Made by a program: the position numbers and the translations under genes | Part shown: positions 1-13,093 of the stretch, in pieces | How the letters are laid out: each line of letters begins with the position of its first letter | How positions within the stretch are numbered: the first letter of the stretch is position 1 | Assembly: GCF_001888805.2 (NCBI RefSeq) | Contig: NZ_CP019113.1 | Span: forward strand, 2,046,001-2,110,000 | Origin: Enterobacter sp. SA187 | GTDB taxonomy: Bacteria; Pseudomonadota; Gammaproteobacteria; Enterobacterales; Enterobacteriaceae | DNA length: 64,000 nt | Direction of reading: 5' to 3' | The notes under the pieces: model-generated | The model's input: only the letters and a program-made list of their open reading frames with translations | Database searches by the model: none | What the model was told of the DNA's origin: nothing

Positions 1-35
1 CTACAATGGGGATAATTTTGTGCAGGAGTGGTGTC

Positions 36-581
36 ATGGCGTTAAAAGCGACAATTTATAAAGCGACGGTCAATGTGGCCGATCTGGATCGTAATCAGTT
101 TATGGATGCTACGCTCACGCTGGCCCGCCATCCTTCTGAAACCCAGGAGCGCATGATGCTGCGCCTGCTGGCGTGGATCAAATATGCTGACGAGCGGTTA
201 CAGTTCTCCCGTGGCCTGAGCGCCGAAGATGAGCCGGAAGCCTGGCGGCATAACGATCACATGGGCATCGACCTGTGGATCGAGCTGGGCCTGCCGGATG
301 AGAAACGGATCAAAAAAGCCTGCACCCAGGCCAAAGAAGTGGCGTTGTTTACCTATAACAGCCGTTCTGCGCAAATCTGGTGGCAGCAAAATCAGACCAG
401 GCTTGCGACCTACAGCAACCTGAGCATCTGGTATCTGGATGATGAACAGCTGGCGAAGCTCAGCGATTTTGCCGGGCGTACCATGACCCTGCAGGCCACC
501 ATTCAGGAGGGGGCGATCTGGCTGTCTGATGCGCAGAATAACCTGGAGATCCATCTGACCACCTGGCAACAACCGGCATGA
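36..581 (+). CDS. yaeQ: YaeQ family protein
   Basis: This encodes 181 residues, the usual length of enterobacterial YaeQ, and reads as YaeQ from end to end. YaeQ has a PD-(D/E)XK nuclease-like fold, but its cellular role is not established; a link to RfaH-independent regulation was proposed and is disputed. I chose the ATG at 36 because it gives the family N-terminus (MALKATIYKATVNV); an in-frame upstream start would add ten atypical residues. The stop overlaps the arfB start by four bases, so the two genes are probably translationally coupled. The upstream promoter lies outside or at the very edge of the window. Confidence 0.93.
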   Translation: MALKATIYKATVNVADLDRNQFMDATLTLARHPSETQERMMLRLLAWIKYADERLQFSRGLSAEDEPEAWRHNDHMGIDLWIELGLPDEKRIKKACTQAKEVALFTYNSRSAQIWWQQNQTRLATYSNLSIWYLDDEQLAKLSDFAGRTMTLQATIQEGAIWLSDAQNNLEIHLTTWQQPA

Positions 582-991
582 TCACGCTGTCATCGAATGT
601 CACTATCCCGGACAACGAACTGGAGATCACCGCGATCCGTTCTCAGGGCGCGGGCGGGCAAAACGTCAATAAAACCTCCACGGCCATTCACCTGCGTTTC
701 GACATTCGCGCCTCCAGCCTGCCGGAGTTCTACAAAGAGCGCCTGCTGGCGGCGACGCACCATTTGATCACCGCGGAAGGCGTGGTGATTATTAAGGCGC
801 AGGAGTACCGCAGTCAGGAGATGAACCGTGAAGCGGCGCTGGCGCGGCTGGAAGCGTTGATAAGAGAATTAACCGTGGTACAGAAAAGCCGACGTCCGAC
901 GCGGCCCACGCGCGCGTCCAAAGAGCGGCGTCTGGCGGGCAAAGCGCAGAAATCGACTGTTAAATCCCTGCGCGGCAAAGTTCGCCCATAA
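578..991 (+). CDS. arfB: Alternative ribosome-rescue factor B (peptidyl-tRNA hydrolase)
   Basis: ArfB (YaeJ) rescues ribosomes stalled on mRNAs lacking a stop codon. It hydrolyses the peptidyl-tRNA ester in the A site. The 137-residue product has the catalytic GGQ motif in GAGGQNVNKTS near residue 27, and a basic C-terminal tail rich in Arg/Lys (residues about 105-137) of the kind that enters the mRNA channel. E. coli ArfB is 140 residues, so the length is normal. It starts inside the yaeQ stop (ATGA overlap). A terminator follows immediately. The usual downstream neighbour nlpE is missing; proS comes next in convergent orientation. Confidence 0.95.
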   Translation: MITLSSNVTIPDNELEITAIRSQGAGGQNVNKTSTAIHLRFDIRASSLPEFYKERLLAATHHLITAEGVVIIKAQEYRSQEMNREAALARLEALIRELTVVQKSRRPTRPTRASKERRLAGKAQKSTVKSLRGKVRP

Positions 992-1026
992 AAAAAGCCC
1001 GGTCAGGTTAACGTGACCGGGCTGTC
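990..1026. terminator. Bidirectional terminator between arfB and proS
   Basis: A 10-bp perfect inverted repeat (996-1005 with 1014-1023) has an 8-base loop. An A-run on its left side gives a U-run for leftward transcripts. It lies directly after the arfB stop and beyond the proS end. Confidence 0.8.
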
Positions 1027-1030
1027 GTTT

Positions 1031-1102
1031 GCCGGGTGGCGACTGCGTCTTACCCGGCCTGCATGAGCTTATGTAGGCCCGGCAAGCCTGCGCCGCCGGG
1101 CA
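1031..1102. repeat. REP/BIME-type repeat pair
   Basis: Two inverted GC-rich units with the typical enterobacterial core (gccgggtggc... and ...gcgccgccgggc) flank a short spacer containing a tgtaggcccggcaagc segment. The same type of element recurs at 43.2 kb. It fills the gap between arfB and proS. Confidence 0.8.
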
Positions 1103-1112
1103 ATAATAATCC

Positions 1113-2831
1113 TCAGCCTTTAATCGCCTTGACCAGATACGGCAGGATGTCCCCGGTTTTGATCATCTGCTTCTCGCCGCTACGACGATATTTGTACTCA
1201 ATTTCGTCGCTGTCGAGGTTACGGTCGCCGATAACGATAGTGTGCGGAATGCCGATCAGCTCCATGTCTGCAAACATCACGCCCGGACGCTCTTTACGAT
1301 CATCCATCAGCACTTCAATGCCCTGCGCACGCAGCTCGCTGTAGAGCTTCTCTGCCAGTTCCTGCACGCGGAAAGATTTGTGCATATTCATCGGCAGAAT
1401 GGCGACCTGGAAAGGCGCAATGGCATCAGGCCAGACGATACCGCGTTCGTCGTGGTTCTGCTCGATGGCCGCAGCCACCACACGGGTCACACCGATACCG
1501 TAGCAACCCATGGTCAGCGTAACGTTACGACCATCTTCACCCTGTACGGAGGCTTTCAGCGCTTCGGAGTACTTGGTACCCAGCTGGAAAATATGACCCA
1601 CTTCGATACCGCGTTTGATCAACAGCGTACCCTGACCGTCCGGGCTCGGATCGCCGGCCACCACGTTACGCAGATCCGCGACTTCTGGCGTCGCCACATC
1701 GCGATCCCAGTTGATGCCAAAGTAGTGTTTACCGTCGATGTTCGCGCCTGCGGAGAAATCACTCATCGCGGCAACGGTACGGTCGATAACTACCGGGATC
1801 GGCAGGTTAACCGGACCCAGCGAGCCAGGGCCTGCTTTAACCAGCGCGCGGATCTCTTCTTCGCTGGCGAAGGTCAGCGGGCTGGCCACCTGCGGCAGTT
1901 TTTCGGCTTTGATTTCGTTCAGTTCGTGATCGCCACGCACCAGCAGGGCAACCAGCGGATATGCGCTGTCTTCGACCGCTTTTACCAGCAGGGTTTTCAC
2001 GGTTTTCTCGATGGGCAGATTGAACTGCTCAACCAGCTCGGCGATGGTTTTCGCGTTCGGCGTATCAACCAGCGTCATTTCCTGCGTCGCGGCGGCACGC
2101 GGCTCTTTCGGGGCCAGCGCTTCGGCAAATTCAATGTTGGCCGCGAAATCGGAGCTGTCGGAGAATATCACATCGTCTTCGCCGCTCTGCGCCAGCACCT
2201 GGAATTCGTGCGAAGCGCTACCGCCGATTGAGCCGGTGTCAGCCTGTACCGCGCGGAAGTCCAGACCCATACGGCTGAAGATTTTGCTGTAGGCCGCATA
2301 CATGGCGTCGTAGGTTTCCTGCAGGGATTCCTGAGAGGTATGGAAAGAGTAAGCATCTTTCATCAGGAATTCACGGGAGCGCATCACGCCGAAACGCGGG
2401 CGCACTTCGTCACGGAATTTAGTCTGGATCTGGAAGAAGTTCAGCGGCAGCTGTTTATAGGAGCTGAGCTCGTTACGGATCAGGTCGGTGATCACTTCTT
2501 CATGCGTCGGGCCGAGCACGAACGGACGTTCGCCACGATCGACAAAACGCAGCAGTTCCGGGCCATACTGCTCCCAGCGGCCGCTTTCCACCCACAGATC
2601 GGCGGGCTGAACAACCGGCATGGACACCTCGATCGCACCGGCGTTGTTCATCTCTTCACGCACGATGTTTTCGACTTTTTTCAGCACGCGCAGGCCGGTC
2701 GGCAGCCAGGTGTATAACCCGGAGGCCAGCTTGCGGATCATCCCGGCGCGCAGCATCAACTGGTGGCTGATGACTTCGGCATCGGCAGGTGTCTCCTTCA
2801 GAGTGGAGAGCAGATATTGGCTAGTACGCAT
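1113..2831 (-). CDS. proS: Prolyl-tRNA synthetase
   Basis: This 572-residue class II aminoacyl-tRNA synthetase charges tRNA-Pro and is essential. The length matches E. coli ProS exactly once the start is placed at the ATG opening MRTSQYLLSTLKETP. The longer frame begins 13 residues upstream without family support. The N-terminal catalytic core carries class II motif 2 (FRDEVRPRFGVMRSREF, about residues 135-155). A YbaK-like INS editing domain sits in the middle (about 220-390), and an anticodon-binding domain forms the C-terminus. This is the bacterial architecture with the editing insertion. It is followed by trmO on the same strand upstream and converges on arfB. Confidence 0.97.
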   Translation of the reverse strand: MRTSQYLLSTLKETPADAEVISHQLMLRAGMIRKLASGLYTWLPTGLRVLKKVENIVREEMNNAGAIEVSMPVVQPADLWVESGRWEQYGPELLRFVDRGERPFVLGPTHEEVITDLIRNELSSYKQLPLNFFQIQTKFRDEVRPRFGVMRSREFLMKDAYSFHTSQESLQETYDAMYAAYSKIFSRMGLDFRAVQADTGSIGGSASHEFQVLAQSGEDDVIFSDSSDFAANIEFAEALAPKEPRAAATQEMTLVDTPNAKTIAELVEQFNLPIEKTVKTLLVKAVEDSAYPLVALLVRGDHELNEIKAEKLPQVASPLTFASEEEIRALVKAGPGSLGPVNLPIPVVIDRTVAAMSDFSAGANIDGKHYFGINWDRDVATPEVADLRNVVAGDPSPDGQGTLLIKRGIEVGHIFQLGTKYSEALKASVQGEDGRNVTLTMGCYGIGVTRVVAAAIEQNHDERGIVWPDAIAPFQVAILPMNMHKSFRVQELAEKLYSELRAQGIEVLMDDRKERPGVMFADMELIGIPHTIVIGDRNLDSDEIEYKYRRSGEKQMIKTGDILPYLVKAIKG

Positions 2832-2942
2832 GTAGTTACGGTTCCATTTGGACGATGAGCACAGGCTCAAAACGAGCCTGACACAAAAAAAGTGGTTTAG
2901 TTTATCAGCCTGGCAATGATGCCAAAAGAGAGCGCACTAAAA

Positions 2943-3647
2943 TTAGCGCGATTCCAGCGCAAAGACCTCAAATCCCGACGGCGTTACGCGCCAGCGTACG
3001 TTAAAGTCCAGCAACCATACGGCATAGGTTTTGCCCATCTCTTCTTCTTTGCGGTAGGCCGGGCGCGGATCCTGGGCCAGTACATCGATGATGAACTGTC
3101 GCAGGGCAGGGTAGCGCTGCTCCAGCGCCGTTAACTGCCGGGCAATGTCTTCGGTAAAAAACACCGGCATATTCGCCTGCGGCGCAAGCTGGGCATAGCT
3201 GGCTTTCGCGTCGGGTAAGGCTTCGGCGAACGGCAGATAGGGCTTGATGTCGATCACTGGCGTGCCGTCGACCAGATCCAGACTGCCGAGCTCAAGAATG
3301 ACCTGATCTTTCTGGCAGCGAATGCCTTTTAATTCAACCAGCGACATGCCGACCGGATTCGGGCGGAATGTTGAGCGCGTGGCAAACACGCCCATTCGGG
3401 CATTGCCGCCGAGACGGGGAGGGCGCACCGTTGGCCGCCAGCCCCCTTCCATCGTCTGATGGAAAACAAACAGCACCCACAGATGGCTGAACGCCTCAAG
3501 GCCGCGTACAGCATCGGCCTGATTGTATGGGGCAGTAAGATGAAGTTCGCCGCGACTGTTTACCAGCCCTGGCTGGCGCGGTACGGCAAACTTCTCTTTA
3601 TAGGGCGAACGGATAACGCCTATTTGCTCAAACGAAAAGGCACTCAT
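2943..3647 (-). CDS. trmO: tRNA (N6-threonylcarbamoyladenosine(37)-N6)-methyltransferase TrmO
   Basis: TrmO (TsaA, YaeB) uses S-adenosylmethionine to methylate t6A37 to m6t6A37 in ACY-decoding tRNA-Thr. The 234-residue protein matches the E. coli protein along its length (235 residues). It has the UPF0066 beta-barrel N-terminus (FEQIGVIRSPYKEKF) and the conserved TRSTFRPNPVGMSLVEL stretch near residue 90. The start overlaps the rcsF stop by four bases, so the pair forms a small operon rcsF-trmO. Nothing unusual was seen. Confidence 0.95.
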   Translation of the reverse strand: MSAFSFEQIGVIRSPYKEKFAVPRQPGLVNSRGELHLTAPYNQADAVRGLEAFSHLWVLFVFHQTMEGGWRPTVRPPRLGGNARMGVFATRSTFRPNPVGMSLVELKGIRCQKDQVILELGSLDLVDGTPVIDIKPYLPFAEALPDAKASYAQLAPQANMPVFFTEDIARQLTALEQRYPALRQFIIDVLAQDPRPAYRKEEEMGKTYAVWLLDFNVRWRVTPSGFEVFALESR

Positions 3648-4048
3648 TTTGCCGTAATGTTAAGCGCAGTACCGATGCATACTGCCTGACGATAGCAGCC
3701 CGGCGTGCCGCTGGTAACTTCACAGCTGTGCTGTAACACGGCGTTGGCGCGCAATTTAGAAGCGTTAATCTGCATGCGTTTACGTGCGGTAGGGATATTC
3801 GGCGGGGAGTCCTGATTAGACGCCTGGCAGGAGTCGCCGGACACTTCACCCAGATCGCGGAACGGTTTACCAACCAGCTCTTCGGCATTGGTGATAATTC
3901 TTACCGGGGCCGCGCGCGGCGCTTTTGGTTTTTCCGGCTCGGTTTTTGTGGTTGTAGCGGTGCCCCTGGCCGGTTCGACGGGAGATCTGCTTAGCATGGA
4001 ACAGCCGCTCAGCATGAGTGCCAGTAAACAGATCGGTAAAGCGCGCAT
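3644..4048 (-). CDS. rcsF: Outer-membrane lipoprotein RcsF, Rcs stress sensor
   Basis: RcsF senses envelope damage and activates the Rcs phosphorelay by relieving IgaA inhibition. The 134-residue precursor starts with a lipoprotein signal and lipobox (LMLSGC, Cys16), followed by a Pro/Lys-rich disordered linker (about 25-48). The C-terminal globular domain has four cysteines (Cys74, Cys109, Cys118, Cys124), the expected set for RcsF's two disulfides. The length matches E. coli. It is the first gene of rcsF-trmO. Confidence 0.95.
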   Translation of the reverse strand: MRALPICLLALMLSGCSMLSRSPVEPARGTATTTKTEPEKPKAPRAAPVRIITNAEELVGKPFRDLGEVSGDSCQASNQDSPPNIPTARKRMQINASKLRANAVLQHSCEVTSGTPGCYRQAVCIGTALNITAK

Positions 4049-4109
4049 AATATATCCTCAGTAAATAATGGCATTACCAGGTATTGAAACAGGAGAGTAC
4101 AGAAATGAC

Positions 4110-4131
4110 AAGGCGGGCTTACGCCCGCCTT
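4110..4131. terminator. Terminator after metQ
   Basis: A GC-rich inverted repeat (aaggcgggc / gcccgcctt) lies just beyond the metQ stop in the 107-base gap between metQ and rcsF. It probably ends the metNIQ transcript. Confidence 0.7.
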
Positions 4132-4155
4132 GAAGGATATTACAGAAAAAAGCGA

Positions 4156-4971
4156 TTACCAGCCTTTAACCGCGCCGCCGTTAAAGACTTTGTTGGCTTC
4201 CTGGTAAACTTCATCAGACTGGTAAGCCTGGATGAATTTCTTCACGTTTTCCGCATCTTTGTTGTCTTCGCGGGATACGAGCAGGTTGACGTACGGGGAG
4301 TCTTTATCTTCAACGAAGATACCGTCTTTCGCCGGCGTCAGGTTGATCTGGCTGGCGTAAGTGGTGTTGATGACGGCCAGCGCAATCTGCGCGTCGTCTA
4401 ACGAGCGCGGTAACTGCGGCGCTTCCAGTTCAACAATCTTCAGGTTTTTCGGGTTTTCCACCACGTCCAGCACGGTCGGCAGCAGACCGACGCCATCTTT
4501 CAGTTTGATCAGACCCTGTTTTTGCAGCAGCAGCAGGGAACGGCCCAGGTTAGTCGGATCGTTCGGAACGGCAACCTGCGCGCCTTCCTGCAACTCATCA
4601 ATGGATTTGATTTTTTTGGAGTAGCCGGCGATCGGGTAAACGAAGGTGTTCGCCACGGAGGTCAGCTTATAGCCGCGATCTTTGATCTGCTGATCCAGAT
4701 AAGGTTTGTGCTGGAAGGCGTTCAGGTCGATATCGCCTTTGCTCAGCGCTTCGTTCGGCAGCACGTAATCGTTAAAGGTCACCAGTTCCACGTCCAGACC
4801 GTATTTCTCTTTCGCCACTTTCGCGGCGGTTTCCGCTACCTGCTGCTCAGCGCCGACGATCACGCCCACTTTAATGTGGTTGGGATCTTTTTCGTCCTGA
4901 CCGCAACCCACGAGGGCCAGAGAACCAATCAGGGCACCCACTGCCGCAAAGGTCTTGAATTTAAACGCCAT
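4156..4971 (-). CDS. metQ: D/L-methionine ABC transporter, substrate-binding lipoprotein MetQ
   Basis: MetQ is the periplasmic methionine-binding lipoprotein of the MetNIQ importer. The 271-residue protein has a lipoprotein signal with lipobox LALVGC (Cys23), then the NlpA/MetQ binding fold (VGVIVGAEQQVAETAAKVAKE and later NTTYASQINLTP). It is the last gene of metN-metI-metQ, 43 bases after metI. Length and sequence are normal for the family. Confidence 0.96.
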   Translation of the reverse strand: MAFKFKTFAAVGALIGSLALVGCGQDEKDPNHIKVGVIVGAEQQVAETAAKVAKEKYGLDVELVTFNDYVLPNEALSKGDIDLNAFQHKPYLDQQIKDRGYKLTSVANTFVYPIAGYSKKIKSIDELQEGAQVAVPNDPTNLGRSLLLLQKQGLIKLKDGVGLLPTVLDVVENPKNLKIVELEAPQLPRSLDDAQIALAVINTTYASQINLTPAKDGIFVEDKDSPYVNLLVSREDNKDAENVKKFIQAYQSDEVYQEANKVFNGGAVKGW

Positions 4972-5014
4972 GCTATTTCCTTAACTCTCAGAGTCGATTG
5001 TGTTGTTTATAACG

Positions 5015-5668
5015 TTATTTGTGAGTGACAGCCCGGACGATACGATCGCCCGAGAACTGGATCAGATAAACCAGCACCACCAGCAGTACCAGCACCGTAT
5101 TCATCACGGTGGCGTTATAGCCGATGTAACCGTACTGATAGCCAATTTGTCCCAGGCCACCGGCACCCACAGCACCGCCCATGGCGGAATAACCCACAAG
5201 GGTGATCAGGGTAATGGTAGCCGCGTTCACCAGACCAGCAAGGGCTTCCGGCAGCAGGACCTTACGAATGATCTGCATCGGCGTGGCACCCATCGCGCGT
5301 GAGGCTTCGATAAGTCCGGTCGGGATCTCCAGTAAGGCGTTCTCAACCATACGGGCAATAAAGGGCGCTGCGCCCACGGTCAGCGGTACGATAGCCGCCT
5401 GCAAGCCGATGGAGGTGCCCACAATCACGCGCGTGAAGGGGATCATCCAGACCAGCAAAATAATGAACGGAATGGAGCGGAAAATATTCACCAGCGCGGA
5501 AATGCTGCGATACAGCTTTGCGTTCTCGCTGATCTGACCGGGACGGGTGACGTACAGCAGTACGCCTACCGGCAGCCCGATCACAAAACCAAAGAAGCCG
5601 GAGACAAAGGTCATCGCCAGCGTCTCCCAGACGCCCCGCGCCAGTAACCACATCATTGGCTCAGACAT
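5015..5668 (-). CDS. metI: D/L-methionine ABC transporter permease MetI
   Basis: MetI is the inner-membrane channel subunit of the methionine importer. The protein has 217 residues with about five hydrophobic segments. It carries the EAA-loop that docks on MetN (EASRAMGATPMQIIRKVLLPEA, near residue 140). The start overlaps the metN end by eight bases, consistent with coupled translation. E. coli MetI is also 217 residues. Confidence 0.96.
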   Translation of the reverse strand: MSEPMMWLLARGVWETLAMTFVSGFFGFVIGLPVGVLLYVTRPGQISENAKLYRSISALVNIFRSIPFIILLVWMIPFTRVIVGTSIGLQAAIVPLTVGAAPFIARMVENALLEIPTGLIEASRAMGATPMQIIRKVLLPEALAGLVNAATITLITLVGYSAMGGAVGAGGLGQIGYQYGYIGYNATVMNTVLVLLVVLVYLIQFSGDRIVRAVTHK

Positions 5669-6692
5669 AACCCAGCACCTCTACTTTTACATGGTGTTCC
5701 TGCAGCCACGCAATGGCGGCTTGCGTATCCTGTTGTGTGCCGTGCATTTCCGTCAGCATGATGCCGAACTTCACGCCACCGGCGTAATCCATCTGCGCGC
5801 TGATAATGTTGTTGTTCACATTAAAACGGCGTGCGGTTTCAGAAAGCAGGGGAGCATCCACCGACTGACCGGTAAATTCCATACGCAGCATCGGCACGCT
5901 GGTGGCGCCCGGCTCTGCCGTCATGCGCTGCTGATAATCTTCCGGAATGTCCAGATGCAGCGTGGACTGAATAAACTGTTGCGCCAGCGGCGTTTTCGGA
6001 TGCGAGAACACTTCGCTGACGGTGTCCTGCTCGATAAGCTCGCCGTTGCTGATCACGGCCACGCAGTCGCAGATACGTTTCACCACGTCCATTTCATGCG
6101 TAATAAGGAGGATGGTTAAACCAAGACGGCGGTTAATATCTTTGAGCAGTTCGAGGATGGAGCGGGTCGTTGCTGGATCCAGCGCGCTGGTGGCCTCATC
6201 ACACAACAATACTTTGGGATTGCTGGCCAGCGCACGGGCAATGGCCACGCGTTGTTTTTGACCGCCGGAAAGATTCGCCGGATAGCTGTCATGCTTATCG
6301 CTCAGGCCCACTAACTCCAGCAGCTCGGTGACGCGGCGTTTGATTTCAGCGGCGGGGGTGTTGTCCAGCTCCAGCGGTAATGCGACGTTGCCCGCCACGG
6401 TGCGCGAAGCAAGCAGGTTAAAATGCTGGAAGATCATGCCGATCTGACGACGGGCTTTGGTTAACTGGGATTCGGTCAGGGCAGTTAAATCCTGACCGTC
6501 AACCAGCACGCTGCCCTGCGTCGGACGCTCCAGCAGGTTTACGCAGCGGATTAAGGTACTTTTCCCCGCACCTGAAGCGCCAATGACGCCATAAATTTGA
6601 CCGGCAGGGACATGCAGGCTGACATTGTTCAGCGCCTGTATGGTGCGGTTCCCCTGCTGGAAGACTTTGGTGATATTCGAAAGTTTAATCAT
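5661..6692 (-). CDS. metN: D/L-methionine ABC transporter ATP-binding protein MetN
   Basis: MetN is the ATPase of the methionine importer. The 343 residues contain Walker A (GASGAGKST, about 38-46), the ABC signature LSGGQKQRVAIARAL (about 140-154) and Walker B (VLLCDEATSALD). A C-terminal ACT-like C2 regulatory domain (about 265-343) binds methionine and causes trans-inhibition in the E. coli protein. It is the first gene of the operon. A MetJ-box candidate lies about 85-100 bases upstream. Confidence 0.97.
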   Translation of the reverse strand: MIKLSNITKVFQQGNRTIQALNNVSLHVPAGQIYGVIGASGAGKSTLIRCVNLLERPTQGSVLVDGQDLTALTESQLTKARRQIGMIFQHFNLLASRTVAGNVALPLELDNTPAAEIKRRVTELLELVGLSDKHDSYPANLSGGQKQRVAIARALASNPKVLLCDEATSALDPATTRSILELLKDINRRLGLTILLITHEMDVVKRICDCVAVISNGELIEQDTVSEVFSHPKTPLAQQFIQSTLHLDIPEDYQQRMTAEPGATSVPMLRMEFTGQSVDAPLLSETARRFNVNNNIISAQMDYAGGVKFGIMLTEMHGTQQDTQAAIAWLQEHHVKVEVLGYV

Positions 6693-6776
6693 TAGATTAT
6701 TTTTATCGTTTAAAAGTTAGCCGTGGCATTTTGTTCTGCCGGATACGGGCGATGACCGTAAACAAAACGGATGTTA

Positions 6777-6792
6777 AGGCATCCAGACGTCT
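6777..6792. promoter_or_regulatory. MetJ operator (met boxes) upstream of metNIQ
   Basis: A perfect 8-bp met box AGACGTCT occupies 6785-6792, with an adjoining degenerate half at 6777-6784 (AGGCATCC). MetJ binds tandem 8-bp boxes, and the site lies in the metN leader region. This fits repression of methionine import by MetJ-SAM as in E. coli. Confidence 0.8.
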
Positions 6793-6882
6793 ATTTCAAT
6801 GTAACTCTGTATGATGAGCACTTTCTTGCGTTCAGAAACATGAGATACTAGCGCCATAGGTCTTATATAAAGGAGCAAACCG

Positions 6883-7443
6883 GTGGCACAGTCAGTACCC
6901 GCAATTTTTCTCGATCGTGATGGCACGATTAATGTCGATCATGGTTATGTCCATGAGAGTGATAACTTCGAATTTATCGATGGCGTAATAGATGCCATGC
7001 GTGAATTGAAAGCAATGGGCTATGCGCTGGTTGTCGTCACCAATCAGTCCGGCATCGCTCGCGGTAAGTTCAGCGAAGCGCAGTTCGAAACGCTGACCGA
7101 ATGGATGGACTGGTCGCTGGCGGATCGCGGCGTCGACCTGGATGGCATCTATTACTGCCCGCATCATCCGGAAGGAAGCGTGGAAGAGTTCCGCCAGGTT
7201 TGTGATTGCCGTAAACCGCAGCCGGGAATGCTTATCTCAGCGCGCGACTTTTTGCACATTGATATGGCGGCTTCTTATATGGTTGGCGACAAACTGGAAG
7301 ATATGCAGGCTGCCGCTGCCGCAGGTGTGGGTCATAAAGTATTAGTGCGCACGGGTAAACCCGTCACGCCTGAAGCAGAAAACGCAGCAGATTGGGTGAT
7401 AAATAGCCTTGCTGACCTGCCTGCGGCAATCAAAAAGCAGTAA
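6883..7443 (+). CDS. gmhB: D-glycero-beta-D-manno-heptose 1,7-bisphosphate 7-phosphatase
   Basis: GmhB removes the 7-phosphate from heptose 1,7-bisphosphate in ADP-heptose synthesis for the LPS inner core. The 186-residue HAD-family protein has the nucleophile motif DRDGT near residue 11. It also has the zinc-binding region CPHHPEG...CDCRKPQPG (Cys92, His94, Cys107, Cys109). The start is GTG at 6883, supported by aaggag spaced about 8 bases upstream. It diverges from metN. The other heptose gene, gmhA, is also in this window at 39.8 kb. Confidence 0.96.
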   Translation: MAQSVPAIFLDRDGTINVDHGYVHESDNFEFIDGVIDAMRELKAMGYALVVVTNQSGIARGKFSEAQFETLTEWMDWSLADRGVDLDGIYYCPHHPEGSVEEFRQVCDCRKPQPGMLISARDFLHIDMAASYMVGDKLEDMQAAAAAGVGHKVLVRTGKPVTPEAENAADWVINSLADLPAAIKKQ

Positions 7444-7498
7444 AAATAAGCGTTATGATGAAAAGGTGAGCGGTTGAAACAAAAATGCAGTTTTATGC

Positions 7499-7526
7499 TT
7501 GTCATCCCGTCCGGACTCCCTATAAT
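7499..7526 (+). promoter_or_regulatory. rrn P1 promoter
   Basis: TTGTCA (7499-7504) and TATAAT (7521-7526) are spaced by 16 bases and followed by a GCGCC discriminator. This is the classic rRNA P1 layout. It lies 294 bases upstream of the 16S start. Confidence 0.88.
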
Positions 7527-7609
7527 GCGCCTCCATCGACACGGCGGATGTGAATCACTTCACACAAACAGCCGGTTCGGTTGAAGAGAAAAAATCCTGA
7601 AATTGAGGG

Positions 7610-7637
7610 TTGACTCTGAAAGAGGAAAGCGTAATAT
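7610..7637 (+). promoter_or_regulatory. rrn P2 promoter and antitermination leader
   Basis: TTGACT (7610-7615) and TAATAT (7632-7637) have a 16-base spacer, as in P2 promoters. Downstream, the leader contains a GCGC-stem boxB-like hairpin near 7658-7672. A boxA (TGCTCTTTAACA, about 7676) then loads the antitermination complex. Confidence 0.85.
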
Positions 7638-7819
7638 ACGCCACCTCGCGACAGAGCGCTAAAGCGCGTCGCAACTGCTCTTTAACAATTTATCAGACAA
7701 TCTGTGTGGGCACTCAAGGACATGGATTCTTAAACGTCTTCGGACGCTAAATGAATACCAAGTCTCTGGAGTGAACATACGTAATTCATTACGAAGTTTA
7801 ATTCACGAGCATCAAACTT

Positions 7820-9359
<1,540 letters not shown>

Positions 9360-9444
9360 CCTGAAAGAACCTGCCTTGCAGTGTCCACACAGATTGTCTG
9401 ATGAACGTAATGAGCAAGACGGCTGCGAAGTCGTGACACCTCGT

Positions 9445-9519
9445 GTCCCCTTCGTCTAGCGGTTAGGACTCCGCCCTTTCACGGCGGCAACAGGGGTTCG
9501 AATCCCCTAGGGGACGCCA
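9445..9519 (+). tRNA. tRNA-Glu (anticodon UUC)
   Basis: A 75-base cloverleaf with acceptor GTCCCCT/AGGGGAC, encoded CCA and anticodon TTC sits in the 16S-23S spacer. E. coli rrnH has tRNA-Ile and tRNA-Ala at this locus, so the spacer type differs. The D-loop is one base shorter than in E. coli tRNA-Glu2. Confidence 0.97.
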
Positions 9520-9728
9520 CTTGCTGGGTGTGAGTGAAAGGCACAACCAATCAGTATCTCAAAACAGACCTCCGGGTCTCGTTTGAGATATTTGCTCTTT
9601 AAAAATCTGGATCAAGCTGAAAATTGAAACGACACGCTGTTTCTTTTCTCCGTAATAAGAAAAGAAAAACGGTGTGTTCGAGTCTCTCAAATTTTCGCAA
9701 TCAGAAGTGAAACATCTTCGGGTTGTGA

Positions 9729-12634
<2,906 letters not shown>

Positions 12635-12725
12635 ACAACGCCGAAGATGTTTTGGCGTGATTTGAGAGATTTTCAGCTGATACAGATTACTGTTTAATGC
12701 CTTAAGGCGTTAGACGAACAGAATT

Positions 12726-12845
12726 TGCCTGGCGGCACTAGCGCGGCGGTCCCACCTGACCCCATGCCGAACTCAGAAGTGAAACGCCGTAGCGCCGATG
12801 GTAGTGTGGGGTCTCCCCATGCGAGAGTAGGGAACTGCCAGGCAT
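12726..12845 (+). rRNA. rrf: 5S ribosomal RNA
   Basis: A 120-base 5S gene with the terminal stem TGCCTGGCGG / CTGCCAGGCA. It lies 91 bases after 23S and before a distal tRNA-Asp. Confidence 0.98.
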
Positions 12846-12897
12846 CAAATTAAGCAGTAAACCGGGGTGACAGCCGGTAGTTGTAAAGAAATTCGGT

Positions 12898-12974
12898 GGA
12901 GCGGTAGTTCAGTCGGTTAGAATACCTGCCTGTCACGCAGGGGGTCGCGGGTTCGAGTCCCGTCCGTTCCGCCA
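12898..12974 (+). tRNA. aspU: tRNA-Asp (anticodon GUC), distal gene of the rrn operon
   Basis: A 77-base tRNA with acceptor GGAGCGG/CCGTTCC, anticodon GTC and encoded CCA. It matches E. coli aspU in sequence and position. An identical copy (aspV) lies at 36035 in the same orientation. Confidence 0.97.
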
Positions 12975-13011
12975 CTTATTTATAAGACGTCTTTTAACGT
13001 CTTTGCGAAAG

Positions 13012-13044
13012 AAACCGTATCACTCAGGTGATGCGGTTTTTTTT
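13012..13044 (+). terminator. rrn operon terminator
   Basis: A hairpin (AACCGTATCA / TGATGCGGTT) is followed by a run of eight T, 38 bases after the tRNA-Asp. This is a strong intrinsic terminator for the rRNA operon. Confidence 0.88.
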
Positions 13045-13093
13045 CGTCTGTAGAAAACCCACTGCAACCCTGCGTATTACGGCGTTGAGGCAA

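Noticed and set aside
1242..2231. A 329-codon plus-strand open frame opposite proS
   Set aside because: It is the antisense shadow of proS; the proS reading matches a known protein over its full length.
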